Assembly (NCBI GenBank): GCA_936450465.1
Contig: OW388289.1
Location: 66,028,420-66,092,419, forward strand
Source: Gibbula magus
Lineage: Eukaryota > Mollusca > Gastropoda > Trochida > Trochidae
DNA: 64,000 nucleotides
Direction: 5' to 3'
A program made the translations under genes and the position numbers. Under the pieces are notes generated by a model. The model saw only the letters and a list, made by a program, of their open reading frames with translations. It did not search any database and was not told the origin of the DNA. Every line of letters starts with the position of its first letter. Position 1 is the stretch's first letter. Positions 37,801 through 52,800 of this stretch are shown here, one piece after another.

Positions 37801-40800
37801 CGATGGTCAATGATATTTGATTTGTCTCTTGTACCCATGGTACAGGATATCGTGAACCAGTACCGCTGTGTGTAGATCTAGCATGTTGAGTTTCTAACAA
37901 CTTCTCTTACAGTTTGTCTTCATGTGTGTTCCCTACCCATTGATGTTGTTTTAGTGGTTTTTGGAAGGAAAGAAGTAATCTCTTTGACTAAAATTCTGAT
38001 TGTCATTAATGAATCATTCAAAATGATTGTTCTTGTTTTAACATTAAAAATAATATCCTCAAAATCAGATTTTAAAAAATAACTGAACACAAGAAAATTA
38101 AAACAAATTTTAAAAAGTTATTCTGTTTATATGCAAATTTGAACTACCTGCACATGGACAAGGGATATAACTTTGACAATGACGTCTGTATGCAAGAGTT
38201 GACTTCTCCTTCCCAAATACTTATGTGTGACAAATAGTGTTTTTTTTGCTTATCCTTTTGTTTTGCCATTTTGTTATCTAGTCCGGGATGCGACGAAGCG
38301 CATCGTGACGTGTGCACTAGTCCGCATGGTAGGCAGTTGATTGCATGCACCACCGACGAATCGTTTAGCGACGACGATAGTGCGTTTTTCAAACAGCATG
38401 GTGACGTAATGCACGATGACCGAATCCTGGAGTCCCATATGTCGGCCGCCGACACGCGGGTCATCAGAAGGGCCAGAAAACTCATTCTGTATGTTGGTTT
38501 CGCTTACAGTAACAATTAATCAATGCTGTTTGCATTTGTTTTAACAATTGATAAGCAATTTGCATTGAAGAAATCTTTTGGTTAGGTATACGTTTGTTTA
38601 AAATCAAAATTGCAAGAACACGTTGTTTTTGTCAGTATAAAAGTTCTCTAATCAAATTTAATAGAAATTCTTAATTTAACATGAACATGTTTAAAAGTAT
38701 TTTAGTCTGTTGATTTAAAAAGGAAAAGTTATTAATGGAATTTTATAAATTTATTACTGTAAAATTGTTTTTAAATACAGTTTTGATAACAATTAAAATT
38801 TTAGAATACTGCATTAAATATTCATGGTTACAGTCTTTCCAAGGACGTCTATAGTCTGTAGTGCTAATTTCATAAATAATTTGGAAGAACTATTAGTTTA
38901 AACATCAGTGAATCATGTTATATTAGTAATTTTAGTCTCTTGCTGTACATTGTAAAAACATTATGCTTTATTTGCATAATTGCAAGACACTGTAGCTTCA
39001 TTGTGAGAAATTCTGCTTTTTTCTGTAATTAGTAATAGTTTTGTGAAATCCCTCCGAGTCTATTTAAATTAAAGTATTGTGAAGTTGCTTTAGTGCTATC
39101 AACCTGCTGTATGATCAGAGATTGTGAAGTGTCTTCCCTTGTGCCTTCTGTGTTAACAAGATTCTTCTCTGGTCTTGATGATGTTTGATTTTGATTCTTA
39201 CAGGAAAAGTAGATCCTTCAAACCAAAGCCAAGGCCATCATTGGTAAGTGAACGTAGACGGAGTATTCACCTGGAAGAGAAGCCAGGTGGAAAGCAACTT
39301 TGTAACTCTTTACATTTAGTGCCCTGAATATTCTGGTAGAGTCTGTCTTGAGATAGCGACCATTCCTCCACTGCACACTTTGTTAACGTGTAGTAAACTT
39401 ACCACTCAGGATGGTTTGACACTAATTAATTTTAGAACTTCTTTTGGTAAAAATTGTAAAATTTAATTTTTAATACGAGACATGCTATTTTCTTGAACAT
39501 TGTAAAGTTATACACACTTCTAGAAGTACTTTGGATTTTCAACTGTAAATTGTTCGACAATTATTTAGGCTTCAGGAAAAGTATCTATTTAAATGACATT
39601 TGAAAGAAATATTAAAATTCTTATTGGTTTGGATCAACTATAACCAGGTAGCTGGTTGACAACTGAGCCTTACTTTTATACACTGGTTCAGTGTAACAGA
39701 GTAATTTGAGTGTTAATCAACTCTCTGTTTAGACTTGATTTTAGCCCAAATCATACCGTCTACAATGTTGCAGAGGATTTTTGTGAATAAATTTATTTCA
39801 TGTTCATTGTTTGCAGAGTTTCCGAGACATCAAAACCCTGAAGGCTATTGCTAGTCGGACGATGATATCGTTTGGTGGGTCTCGAGTCGGCTCCAAGAAA
39901 CAACCGCCGACAGTTGGTGCCCAGTTTCAGGTGAGAAACGACTCACAGGTATAACTCTTGATCTGCTGTTCCTGAAAAACTTCGGAAGACTTTGGTGTCA
40001 GTGATAGAAACCATCAGGGGCCAGGAAGGTTGACGAAGCCAAATTCCATAGATATGGTCTGAGGATATCCTCATCATTGTAGCAGGGTGCCCGTAATATG
40101 AAAGAAGCTGGAAATAAGTTCTGAAAATATATGATTTCAGGCAGTAATATTAAAAAAAATTATCGATGTAAAACAAAAGAAAAATTTGAAAGAAGTTCTA
40201 AAAATATATCATGACTTCAGTTAGCAAAATTACAAATTTATATATTATAGTTTCAAAATGATTATATTGAAAATATATAATGTATTGAAGTTGTATTGAG
40301 CCTTGAATCTGCACTGTTACCTCAACAATGAGTGATGTTTTTTCAGTCATAAACCCCAACCTCACCTCATAAAGTGCATGATGAGGTCACAAGGGAAATG
40401 AAACGGTAAATGCTAATGTTACATGTATTGCATGCTTCAGTGGTCCCTGTCACGGCTGATGCACACTCTGAACAAAGCCAACCCCTTCTTCATCAGATGT
40501 ATCAAGTCCAATGCTGAAAAGGTGAGCATCATTTACAGAGTACTTTTATCAATAGTGCTAACATAAATAGTTAGTTTAAGTGTGACTCATCTCCTGCCAC
40601 GAAATGGAACAGGAGACTGTCTATCTGTCCGATCGTCTGAAGGCGATAGTGGAACAGATGACCATTATGTTTCTGTCTGTCCGTCCAACTGACAGTATGT
40701 CCAAGACTTCTTCACAGCTTTCTAAAATTAATTTTAGATTCACAGGACTTAATTTTGGGCTGTGTTACTAAAATTCTGAAATTCAACCTGACTATCAGTT

Positions 40801-43800
40801 CACTTGGTGCAAGTCAGTGTTTCAAAGAATCTACACTACAGTATTATATAACTTACATGATCATGTCTGATTATATTTCTTCAAACAAATATAATTAATT
40901 CAATAAAAAAATAGATATTTATAAAACAATTGCAACTGGATTGGAATTTAGTTATTGCAATCAGATTTCATCTTTTGTTGCACCAGATGCTATAGGTAAA
41001 CATTACAGATCTGATGACGAGCATTGAAATATGTGAATCTACATGCACTCAGTGGAGATGTACTCAGTGGTTTAAAATGTCTTTGAAGTTGTTAAATGAA
41101 CATTGCCAAAATGTCAATGTGTAAATGATATTTGTGAATAATAAGTATGTGATGATTTGTTAATACCGTTGGTCCCTTTAAAATTGCCTCCTGAATATAA
41201 ATGATTTTGGAATACATTGCTAAAAATTTATTTCAGGCGCCATGTTTGTTTGACGACGAGATTGTGTTGAGACAACTTCGCTATACGGGTATGCTGGCAA
41301 CTGTGAAGATAAGGCAGTCTGGATACAACTACAGGCTCACGTTTGAGGTAATAAACAATACAGACAACGAGAGAATATATTTAAGAAAAACTTTATAAAA
41401 ATAAATTCTTTATTTTGAAAACATTATGATGCAATGATGAAAAGAGAGAATCTATCCATAAATGTACTGTTCATATGTAATCCACTTGTTAATCCCTTTA
41501 AAAGATGTGAGACGTAATTATGTCTGAACACTTGACACGACCATTTCTCCATATCTGTCCAGGAGTTCATCCAGCTGTACAAGATCCTGCTCTCTAAGGG
41601 TCTGCTCAGCTCCAAGGAGGACGTCAAGGTCTTCCTGGAGACCATGGCCCTCGACAAGGACAACTACCAGATCGGCAAAACAAAGGTATGACCTGATCCT
41701 AGCCAAACAATATTGTATATTCAGTTGCTCTTAATGGATAGTTTGATTATAGTAGTTCAGTTGTTTTGCACTCATGTAAAGTAGGATATTACTGTTAAAA
41801 AGAGATTATTTTTACCTTGATCTCACGGAGACTACTGTAATCCAACTGTTAGTTGTTTCTCGTGAGAACTGGTGATCTGACGGGACAATTCAAGAAGGTA
41901 GTTTTTGTAGCGACGAAAGTCGAAGGGCTTATAGTTGATGCTACCTGTGAAAAGCCTTTCAACCACATGACAAGACACTGTCTACATGCTTATTTACTTG
42001 TTGCAAAGGTTGATGTTGTTACAATAATTATAGTTTATTATCAATAAGTTGATATCTTTGTAAAAATACAGCATTTTTTCAACTTTCTGACAATGCATGA
42101 TTTACCTCCCCTGACAAAATGGCCATGCTCCGATATAAACAGTAGGCAGATATAAGTAGAGAGCTCCCTGGTTGTATGTGTGCAGGTGTTCCTGAGAGAG
42201 AGTGAGAAACTGATGCTGGATGAAGCACTGCACCGAGCTATCATGATGAGGGTCGTCAAGATTCAGCGCTGGGCCAAAACCATCCTGGAGAGACAGACCT
42301 ATGTCAGGCTGCGTTCCGCGGTCGTACTTGCTCAGGTGGGGGAATGATCAAGGATTTATACTTGATTTTGTATCTTCTGTGTTAGTTATTCAGTAGAAAA
42401 TTAAATGGCATGTTGACAATATCAAAAAAGCATATATAATAAATTGCCAGTTTGTATGACTTTACATCTAGCAAAATTGCTTTTACCCCAATGTTGAATA
42501 TCACTGAAAATCAATGACAACGTGATCTTTCAGATCGATTGTCATAATATTTGGTCAAAAACTGCTTTGGTCAGCTGGACAGGACACTCAAAGACAAATT
42601 CCTTATTATAGAGGAAAATATCATTTTATACCAGTATGAAAATAACCGTCTTCATAGCCTTCCACTAACCTGGTTATGTTTAAGGGATTGTTTTGTTATG
42701 AAGCTTTTCATAAGAATCCCAAACCAGTTTATGAATAATATAACTTGATGTTGATGTTTCAGAAATGCACCCGGAGATGGATAGCCCAGCGCACGTTGTC
42801 ACGGTTACGCCTGGAGTATGATGCGGCCACGGTGATACAGAAGTGGTACAGAGGAGCACTTGTCCGCAAGTGGTACATCGTCTATAGTCACAGTATTGTC
42901 ACCGTGCAGACAGAAGTCAGGGCATTCCTAGCACGCAAGAGGTGAGAGTTATCTGCCCTTATCTTGCCTGACAGTGAAGTTCAGGGTTTTCAGCAATTTA
43001 ATTTTTGTAGAGAAATGTTATATATGCCATGATAGTGAATGAGGCCTACCAGGTTAAACAGCATACAAATGGCTAACAATTCAGAACTTCTTGCACATGT
43101 ACACAATGGCCACATGACCAGCTATGGCTGGACTGTCAATATTGCGCAGCCCAGTTTACAAAACTTGTTTAGCACAACTTTCAAAACAGTCACACAAAAC
43201 GAGCATACCTAAATGAAGCATCATCTGACCAACTATCTATTGTTTGACCAGACACAAGCGAATGCTGGAGGAGAGGCGACGGCGGTTGGACGAGGAGCGC
43301 ATCAGACAGAAGGTTGAGGATCTGCAATCGTCCACTAGTGACGAGGGGGTACTGGTCAAGGGGTCATCTGCTGAGGAGCTGGAGCGGGACTTCGACTCCA
43401 ACAAGCAGCGCCGCGACTCAGAGGAGTGAGTAAATCCTTCTTCTGCAGAATGGTTTTCTCTCATTACCTTACCTTTCCCAGATTAATCACTTTCTAAATG
43501 ATTGTCATTTGTAAATTATCCAATCAAAAGGATTTGGCAGTAATTTATCCAGCAGCTAAAGTGTGAACAGCAGCTTGAGTTTTGCAGTAACAGTTTCATG
43601 TCAATGATGTTCACTGAAGCCAACTGTAACAAGCATGACACACTTATAGGAGCGAATAGATGCTATATCTGCAGAATGCTTAAAATGTTGTTTTTAATGG
43701 GAATTCAGATATAGATTAAAATAATTGTTTGCTGGACTGTAAGCATGAACAAATTCTTTTCATGGAAGACAAACAAAATATTTCTGATAGCAATAAGGTT

Positions 43801-46800
43801 TTCTTAAATTTGGCTTGAAGACGCAAAATCAGTGTAAAGTTTTAGAACCAAATCTAACAAAATAGTTGTTGTTCAACAGACACTATGATGCTCCATGACA
43901 AATAATATTTAATGAAAGATTATCATCAAAAAGACATCAATCATGTTCATATAAAATGCTGTGATGTGTGTTGTCCAACTACAAATATATCTTCAGACAG
44001 GGTGACCTCATGCGAAGTCATTGTTTGCATGAGGTAGGATCCCTAGTAGGACTTGATGTAACCAGGCACATGTATAACATCTCTGTGTTCTGTCAGGAGC
44101 AGTGGTATCCTAGAAGACTCTGAATCAGAGGTATCCTCCGAGCCCAAAAGTCGTGTCACCTCCGGGACCACGCCCCCTGCCACGCCCACCAGTCCCGGGT
44201 CAGGGTCGGTGTTCATACACCGGACCACTGAGGTCCATGATGAGGTTCTGGAACAAGCCAAGGGATCTGGCAGGTCAGTGCTAAAACCTCAGATTTTTGT
44301 TGTTTTGGGTGGAATTTTACCTTTCTCTTTTGATTTTATATATTTGGTATTTGTTTTGTTTCTGGTTGGTAAGGGAACGTTTCTTTCGTTTGTAAAATTT
44401 CTCTTTCACTTTAAAGAATAATTAATTGTAAATAAACTTCAAAGTGTACCTTTATCCTCTAGTAGTTTGTCAATATTTCAAGTACCTTTCAAGAAACAGA
44501 TCTCTTATCAGCATGTAAATTTAAGTTTGTTTTTAATGTTCATTCTTGTTAATTTTATTTCTCAAATTGCACACTATTTTATTTTCATTTTCTTTATCTT
44601 TATTTTTGTCTCCATTTTATGCAAGTTCACCATCAGTAACAAGAAATTAAATAGCTTAAAATCACATTTAAACTGATGCTTACTGCTGCTGTTGTAGATG
44701 TGAAAGAATTCAGCAACACCTGAAAAAGTAAATAAATTATTTTCTGTCATAAGTCCATGTTTGCTGTCTATCACCCATTGAATTGTGCAACACAAAATCC
44801 CTCATCTTTTCCCAGAAGCAATATATACATAATTTTCTAAAAAACCTCACCTATTTGCCATTGTGTCACTTATATGACAGTAAAGTAAATAATCCTGTCT
44901 ATTCTATCTGCAATAGTTAATCAAAGTTTGATATCGTTTATTTACCCAAAATATCCAACGAGATCACAACATTCACCTACATTTTCAACTTCACCAAAGC
45001 TTCTCACTTTGATATACCTGGCTGCATAATTCATATTTTCATGCCTCAATCAAATGTTTTCTTGAAATAATATAAAATCATGTTCACTGTCAAGTTCCTT
45101 CTTTTTATTCCATCCGACTTTGAATGTTGCTGCACTCTTATTTGCATGGATATCTTTGTGTTGAAACTAGAACGCTCTTCATAATTCATAATTCCACGTA
45201 ACTACACACAGGTGCCATTTTCCCTGTCGTTTCATTCTTGTTTAATAGACACATAAACTTATCATATAACTTAAACAATAAATTTTACCTTTCATTTTAC
45301 CTTTTCATTAAAGGTTCTGTACATTTGTTGCTTACATTTATTATACACAAAGTTTTGGAAGGATTTCTATTGTTCACTCATTATATTATAAATCTTAATG
45401 ATATTAAAGTTCACATGCAGTGCTTAAATAATACCATTATTGATTCAAATCCATAATTTTGGTAAACAGTGATTGTACTGCATCTTTAATAATCTCGTAG
45501 TGTATGATGTGAAAGCTTTAGACAGTCTAGAAGAACGTATGATGGAGAAAATGCAATTTCTTGCATATCACCATTTTGTCTCCAGGCTGTCCCCTAGACG
45601 TTTCAAAGGAATGATGAGGATGATCACTATATCTGCATAATTGCCATCTGATAAGCGCCCCTTTACAACTTTCATTGTAGATCACTCTGAAATTGTGAGC
45701 CATATGTAAAGATACGGTGCCAGCTTGTTGACCTGAAAGTAGCTTTGTATTGAGGGATACTACATCATACGCCCCTTGATAAAACAACATGGACCTTGTT
45801 CTTGATTAGCGACCCTCAAAATTCATAGTTGTTTGTCCCATAATGGTCTAGTGATTAAAATTTTCTAACAATTACTGTAATGAAAAACAAGCATCTCTCC
45901 TTTCTCTCAATATGTGGTTGATTGTTTGTAACAGGGTACAAGAGTTGACGAAAGCGTTCCAACAATCTCCGTCACCCAACAAGGATGAGGTAAGACTGTT
46001 GTTGTGTCACCACCATATACAAGCACTGGCATGTAGACTAAACACTTCAAACAGATCAAATCATAAGTTCAAAGAAATATAGACGTGGGATTTTTTCTCT
46101 CGAAACATTGCTAAGCCAATTTTAAAACTGTGTATATTTAAGCCGATTTCCAGTAGGGTTATTGTGTCATTGCTTTATGATATCTAGACAAATTTTATGC
46201 CTTGAATGACTTCGCTTTAAAATGGTACAGTTATAGAAAAACAACATCAAGATAATTATGAAACGTTATTTTTCTGTGCATCAGGGACAGATTTGTGGAG
46301 CTTGCTGGAAATCGGCTTTGAATATAGACTAAGAGCTTCATGGGCTGTGGATGTTTTGAGAACGTTCTGTCAGAAATAAGATACAAAGTTATGGATAAGC
46401 AGGGATAATGTTGTACATTACATAACTTGCTTTATCTCAACCTAACCAAGAGACCTTGGTGGGCAGATTTACATCTTTGTTGCTAACACTCCCGAGCTCG
46501 CTTCCTTGTATTACTGTACGTGTGAACTATTGTAGAGTTGTCTATACACATATATGCAATTATAAACTATGAACATGTGACGTTCTACGTATGTAATCAA
46601 TTATTAGTAATATAAGCAATATCAAAATTATGTATCACTTGGATGCACTATAAACATTGAACATGTGAAAGTCTGTGAAATAATACATATCTAAGCTATA
46701 ATATACTTGTAATGTAAGCATTTGTAATTAAAGTTACATACTTGTAAGCAGTTGTGTAGTTACTCACACGTATGTCACTGTAAGGAAAGAGTAGGAAGGG

Positions 46801-49800
46801 AATACACATGAATGCAGTTATTGACTCGAATGTAAACAGTTATAAAATTACACATATGTAAGCAATACTTAACTACATTGTAAGAAATTGCGACATAACA
46901 CACATGTAAGCAGTATATAATAGGCATGTCAGCAATTGTAAAGTTATACAAAGTTATATGAAGTTATACAAAATGGTGTTACAATAACAGTGAGAATACA
47001 CACATTTGATAACTTCATACACCAATTAAAGTCAACCATATTGTGCGAACACCAAAATAAATTCCAGAGCACTTTGATAAAAATTTGCATGCAAGGCAAT
47101 ATTAGACTTCACTTTCAAACGCCTATCACCTTGTAGTGAAGTGTCACTTGGTAGTTGGACACCGAACTAAATTTGGTTTTGAAAGGAGGTTGTCGTTATA
47201 CGTTAAACTAGATGTAAAATTTGGCAGTTATGGAGATTGTTTTAGGCAAATTATGAAAATGTAGTTGTCAGCGGATAGCCAATCCTTTGAATCCAAATGT
47301 TGAAAAAAATGTAGATTTCAGTATGGTATCATTTTATCATTGAAATGCAAGTACTTTAAAAACAGATCAATAAATTGTAATTTTAGAGAAAGTATATTTC
47401 TAATAAGGGTTGGTATTCTAACTGTACCACTGATTTGTAATGTTCAACAATGGTTTGGTCTAATAGTCTGCACTGCACAGTGTGTAAATGTCCTCTGTGT
47501 GTCCGACACTCAGCATCGTCCAGTGTTGGTCTCAGTCCTGCATGTTTCTAAGTCTCGACACAGGTCGCACATCCAACTCTAGATAGTCCTGTGCTGCACA
47601 TCACACTCTACTTGTTTGATCTCTTGAAAAACATGAACAATTGTAAAATTCAAGGTTGTTGTACATCTGTCTTCTCGATTGATTATCTTTTATTGTGTTT
47701 ATTATTTTACTGAGAAAACAGGTCAAATGTGATAATTGAACATTGTTACAAATCATCCCGATTGTTTGTTTTCTCAGTTACTTTTTGAATTATACCAAGT
47801 TCAAAAGTCATCAACCTAGATTGTTCCAAAGGTAAAGGTTTAAGAATAACATGATGCCATCAATGAAAGACTGCAGTTACCAATTAATTAAAATGGTAAC
47901 ATGTTAGGAGTTGGGCCCCATTTCACCAGATTGAAAATGTAAACATAACACAATTGATACATCAATCATTATACCTATTGACCTGTTCACATAATGCAAT
48001 TCAAGAAGAACACCAGTACCAGTCTATTTGATATTGTACAGGCTGTGAGATCATGATTTGATTCAAATAAGGTATTATCAATGAAGACGTTCTTGAAGAT
48101 TTACCAACAAACCTCTAGGTATGAGATTGACATAAAATCATCTATTAGCCAGAAAGAATTGTCATGAAATGATCTGTTCATGAGCAAAATTGACAATCAT
48201 TCATTCATAAGAAAGAGATTGACATATACCTCCTCTATTGCGATCATCAGACTGACGGCAGAAAGTATTATATCCGCCGCGGATCTCAAAGATGGAAAGG
48301 CAAAGACCAGAGCCCAGCCCCCCTAGCTAAACAGGAGTCCTTCTCCGATATGGTGAGACCGAGTCCCCACAGTAGCTGCTGATGTTGCTGTCTCCAGCTT
48401 AGTTTGTGTTCTTCCCTGTTCCACAGACAGTAGTGCATTGTACAGGACATTTAACTTGCAGCGCCACCTGTTCTTATCTGGAGGTGCTTCTCCACGGAGA
48501 TACGCTGAAATCTTTAGTTGGCCTGGCTGAGAAATTGCTTCAGAATAAATTTTGTTTTGATTTTGGCAATGTAAAATGGCCAATTTGCAACAGTTTTAAT
48601 TCTGAAGAGATTTTATAACAACTTCCAGTTTTTTATATTAGCCATTTCATTAAATTTGAGAACTAGTCATATTTTGCAGTGATAAAAGTAGTCTTTATCA
48701 GTAAATTTTGTTCAGTTTATCAGTTTGTTTTGTTGACCACCCTTAGAAACAACACTGACCTTTTTGGCATGGAGAAAATAAAACTTTACAAATCAGTTCA
48801 TTGGGCTGAAGGTTAGACGTTAACAATGATTATTTGTATTGTTCATAATCTGAATATGATCATGATCACTTATGTTTTATGACGATGTAGCTAAAATCCA
48901 TTTATTTTGGAATTAGCTTATTTAGAAATTTTTATTTTGAAATCTAATGCTTTAATTTTTAAGAAGCAACTTCCAATTATCTGATAGGATGGTTTCACTA
49001 GTGTTATTCGTTAACTCAAAAATATTAAAGATGCAGGTTGAACCCAGAGCTTCAGGAAAGTTTACTCCAGTCAGTGTCTCTTCAAATGATCATTTTGGCT
49101 TGATTATAAGAACATTTTCTGATTTACAAAGCTTTAACGTCAATGACGTCCACAAAGAAGGAAAGAGAGCCACAATTACTACTTAGTAAATTTAGAATAC
49201 TGTAATTATTTGTATTTTAATAATATGGTACCAGACATCTCCAGATAAGAACAATAATTTCATCCTTCTTTTCATTGCTCTGTCTGTCTCTTTGTCTGTC
49301 TGTGAAATACTGTCTGTTTGTTGTCTTCGCTTTGGTCTCTGCCTTGTAAATGTCATGGAAATCAAAATACGGATGCATGTTGATCACAGTTTAATGGCCA
49401 TTACAGGTTTTATTTTAAGTTAATCACCTGACAAGATTCACTTTCAGTTAACCACCCTTTGAAACTTTTGTTAAAGTTTCACAATTGAGGAATGAAGTGT
49501 TGCATGTTGGGAGATAAAGAGAAAACTCAATCATTGGTTTCATCATCTTCATCTTTTGGATCAAGTTACTTTTCAATGTTGGCCCAATACTATTTTGAGT
49601 TTATTCTTATTCTGTCAAACCATACTGACCTACTGCTTGTACCAGATATACTTTAAATATTTTACCATCTTTGTGTAGGAACCAGTGTGTAGTACGACAA
49701 TGTTTCTGCTGATAGTTAACAATTGACAAACCATGATTGGTCAAAGTAGCATGTGGCTGACCTGCCTAATTACCTAGTGCGATTAAAGAGGAGGCAAACT

Positions 49801-52800
49801 TTGCCTTAATTGATCTTCTCTTGCCTGGAACAAAGCCAGTAATTCAGCTGTCCGCAACTATTTTGAATGTACAAAAATGATCCAATATTAAATAGCTCAA
49901 GATCATACTGTTCCTTGACCAAGTCAAATGACCTACATCTATTGTTGGGAATAACACCTGCAGTTCTTCAGTTGGCAGGAAATGTTACATTTATAATACC
50001 ACAAATTATACTATTTACAACCAGATGAAAATGTTTGGTTTGGTACCAGGAAAGTGTAAGTAATTCAGCTGGCAGGAGGTTTTAGGTTTGCTACCAGGAC
50101 TTATGGTTGTGTTTCAGATTGCAGGAGGTTTTAGGTTTGCTACCAGGAATAATGGTCATGTTTGACTGGCAGGAGGTTTTAGGTTCACTACCAGGAATAA
50201 TGGTCGTGTTTCAGCTTGCAGGAGGTTTTTGGTTTTCTACCAGGAATAATGGTCATGTTTGACTGGCAGGAGGTTTTAGGTTCACTACCAGGAATAATGG
50301 TCGTGTTTCAGCTTGCAGGAGGTTTTTGGTTTTCTACCAGGAATAATGGTTGTTTTTGGCTGGCAGGAGGTTTTAGGTTTACTACCAGGAATTATGGTTG
50401 TTATCAACTGGCAGGAGATGTTAGGTTTACTACCAGGAATTATGGTCGTTATCAACTGGCAGGAAGTTTTAGGTTTACTACCAGGAATTATGGTCGTTAT
50501 CAACTGGCAGGAAATGTTAGGTTTACTTCCAGGAATAATGGTAGTATTAAGCTGGCAGGAACTGTATGTTTACCAGGAATAATGCCAATACTTCAGGTAG
50601 CAGCATTATTAATTGAAATGAAGTCTTTTAAATTTTCTTGTTCAAAGTCTGCTTTTCTCTTGAAACTACAAATTTCTGATTCAAGTTCTGGCAGATCATA
50701 TGACTTTCCAACCTTTTCTTGAGACATGTTCACTACCCATTCATTGGCCTAGTCAGAGTCCTGTATGCATGCACGAGATGTTCCCATAACCTTGCTTCAT
50801 CTGAGAACATTTTCATTTTACCAGACTTCCTTCACTGATTGAAGTTCAGTTTTAGAGCTTTTTTTTAACACATCCATTTTGCATTTCAGTAAACCTTTTC
50901 AAATACGTTTCCACCCTCACGTTTATCTTCAGTTTATCATCACCTATAAGAAGATTCAGATTTTGCAACGGTATACAAGACTTGAAAGTAGCATTAAGGA
51001 TGCTATTCACAAATGCTCAGTTTGTATATGACAGATTAAAGTTTGAGACATTCTTAAATTGGCATCATCTGTTGATTACCGTGACATCTTTCTCTGCTTT
51101 TGATTCAGTTTGATAACTCAATCATTATAGTGACAGATTCTAACCATGTTGATAACTGCAGCTAATATAGTGGCAAATTCTAACCATGTTGATAACTGCA
51201 GTTAATATAGTGGCAAATTCTAACCATGTTGATAACTGCAGTGATCAAAACAGAATATAAAATAATCATGACATTATGTAACTGAATTGTTACAAATGTT
51301 TTTTATTTGTAGATTCAACATCAGACAACTAGAAGAACTTTTATTTTCCTTTTCTCCAACAGTTCATAGATTTAATTCTAGATTTATTACTTAGATATTT
51401 TACACTGACATCTTTAATATACAATCTCCTTGTCAACTTGTGTTGCTCAAAAAGTTCATTTTGTCACCTGTTTATTTGTTTGTTTGTTGCTATGGTTGCT
51501 GACACTGTTTATTTGTGTTATATGTCTTACTAATAGTGGGATAATCACCGTATACACAACATATAACTAACATGTTTCCCTCTTCGTAATCAGCTTTCCA
51601 AATGCAAAATCATATTGGTGCTAAAATGTATATCCCTTACTAAAACATTAATTTAGATACATGAATATATAAACTAAATATTTAACTAAATAAATCTAAA
51701 GAACTTTCCAAATTCCGAAATATTTAAAAAATAAAATTATACAAATTTTATAAAAATATTGTTCTATCAGGAGCTTTCACCAAGTCATGCCTCAGACACG
51801 TCGACGACTGCGTTCCCAGTGTCCCCTGACAAGTTGCACCAGATCGAGGCTGCATTGGTCAGAGGTCGTGAGAAACAGGAACAAGTTGTACAAGATGGAG
51901 ACAAACTCCAAACAGAGCTTGGGGCGGGACAGTCACACCTCAGTCCTTTCCATAAAGTCAAGAAAGGTTTCAAGAATATGATGGGAGGTAAGAACTCGTT
52001 GATTTTTAGTCTGTTTTGTTTTTTCTTGGGATTGTTTGATTGCTCACTAAATGGTTTGTTGCGCTTTGAATGGTCGGCAGCTGTGTCTGTTAGTAGTGAC
52101 CACCTCTGTATCTTGTAACGCACCCCTTTCACTGTGGTGCTTGTCATATATACTCTGGAGAAACACGCTCAATATGGCTTCTCAATCATTTGGGTCTTTT
52201 GGCACAAGAATATCAGATTCTTTTGTTTTTAGATTACTAAATTATTGGAAATTAATGTAAAATGTAAAATTATATAAGTTAAGTGTTAAAAGAATTTGGA
52301 ATAATTAACCTGTCTCCTTCTGAAGAACGATTTTAATGAATTTCCCACTTGTCAGTGAAGTCTTTGAAGGACATTTAGAAGAGGAATGTATAACAAAATC
52401 AACAATTTCTGTATTGTGAACATGCATGTTTCGGAGAATGTGGGATAGGTCAACCATTTGGCTCTGAGTAGACGTTCTGATATTTTCATCCTTTTCACAA
52501 AGCCCCCATCCAATAAAAAATCGAGTTAGTAAAGTGAATAGTACCCCTGCCCTCCCTTGCTGCAATTTGATGTCTTTTCCAATTCTTCACCATTTGGACT
52601 ATTGTTAAAACTGATGGCCCAATCCAAAGTCATGTTACAAAGTCCTCATTTTGGAATGAAAAAGCTTTATCATGATCAACTGAAATGTTTACAAATGTGT
52701 AACTCAAATGATAAAGAGAGAACTCCAAACTTGTTGCACTATCATAAAACTGTGGTTGACTAATTAATTCTTTGCTGGCGAAAATACGAACTGAAAGTTT

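Larger units (their letters stand above)
34629..38281. other. Intron 12 (3.6 kb) with candidate cassette exon
   Basis: It contains the candidate cassette exon at 35590-35655, the 177-bp tandem triplication (36985-37494) and a decayed SINE (37472-37690). The segments 34629-35589 and 35656-36984 are AT-rich and hold only unsupported short ORFs. Confidence 0.8.
48353..51770. other. Intron 24 (3.4 kb)
   Basis: It contains the 48-bp minisatellite (49970-50600) and the 40-bp tandem repeat (51121-51243). Elsewhere it is AT-rich with a tctgtctgtctctttgtctg stretch at about 49281-49303. No further exon is supported. Confidence 0.75.

Noticed and set aside
39244..39300. In-frame extension of exon 14 past its donor (RRRSIHLEE)
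   Set aside because: The reading is open, but the available downstream GT sites do not return to exon 15 in phase; the gtaagt donor at 39244 is strong.
43997..44033. Exon-like stretch after atatatcttcag in intron 21
   Set aside because: Open in phase but 37 nt long, so it would shift the frame into exon 22, and the donor is weak.
50216..50722. 168-codon ORF with repeated PGI/RNYG peptides
   Set aside because: Produced by the 48-bp minisatellite, whose unit is a multiple of three; open on several frames and both strands, with no splice links.
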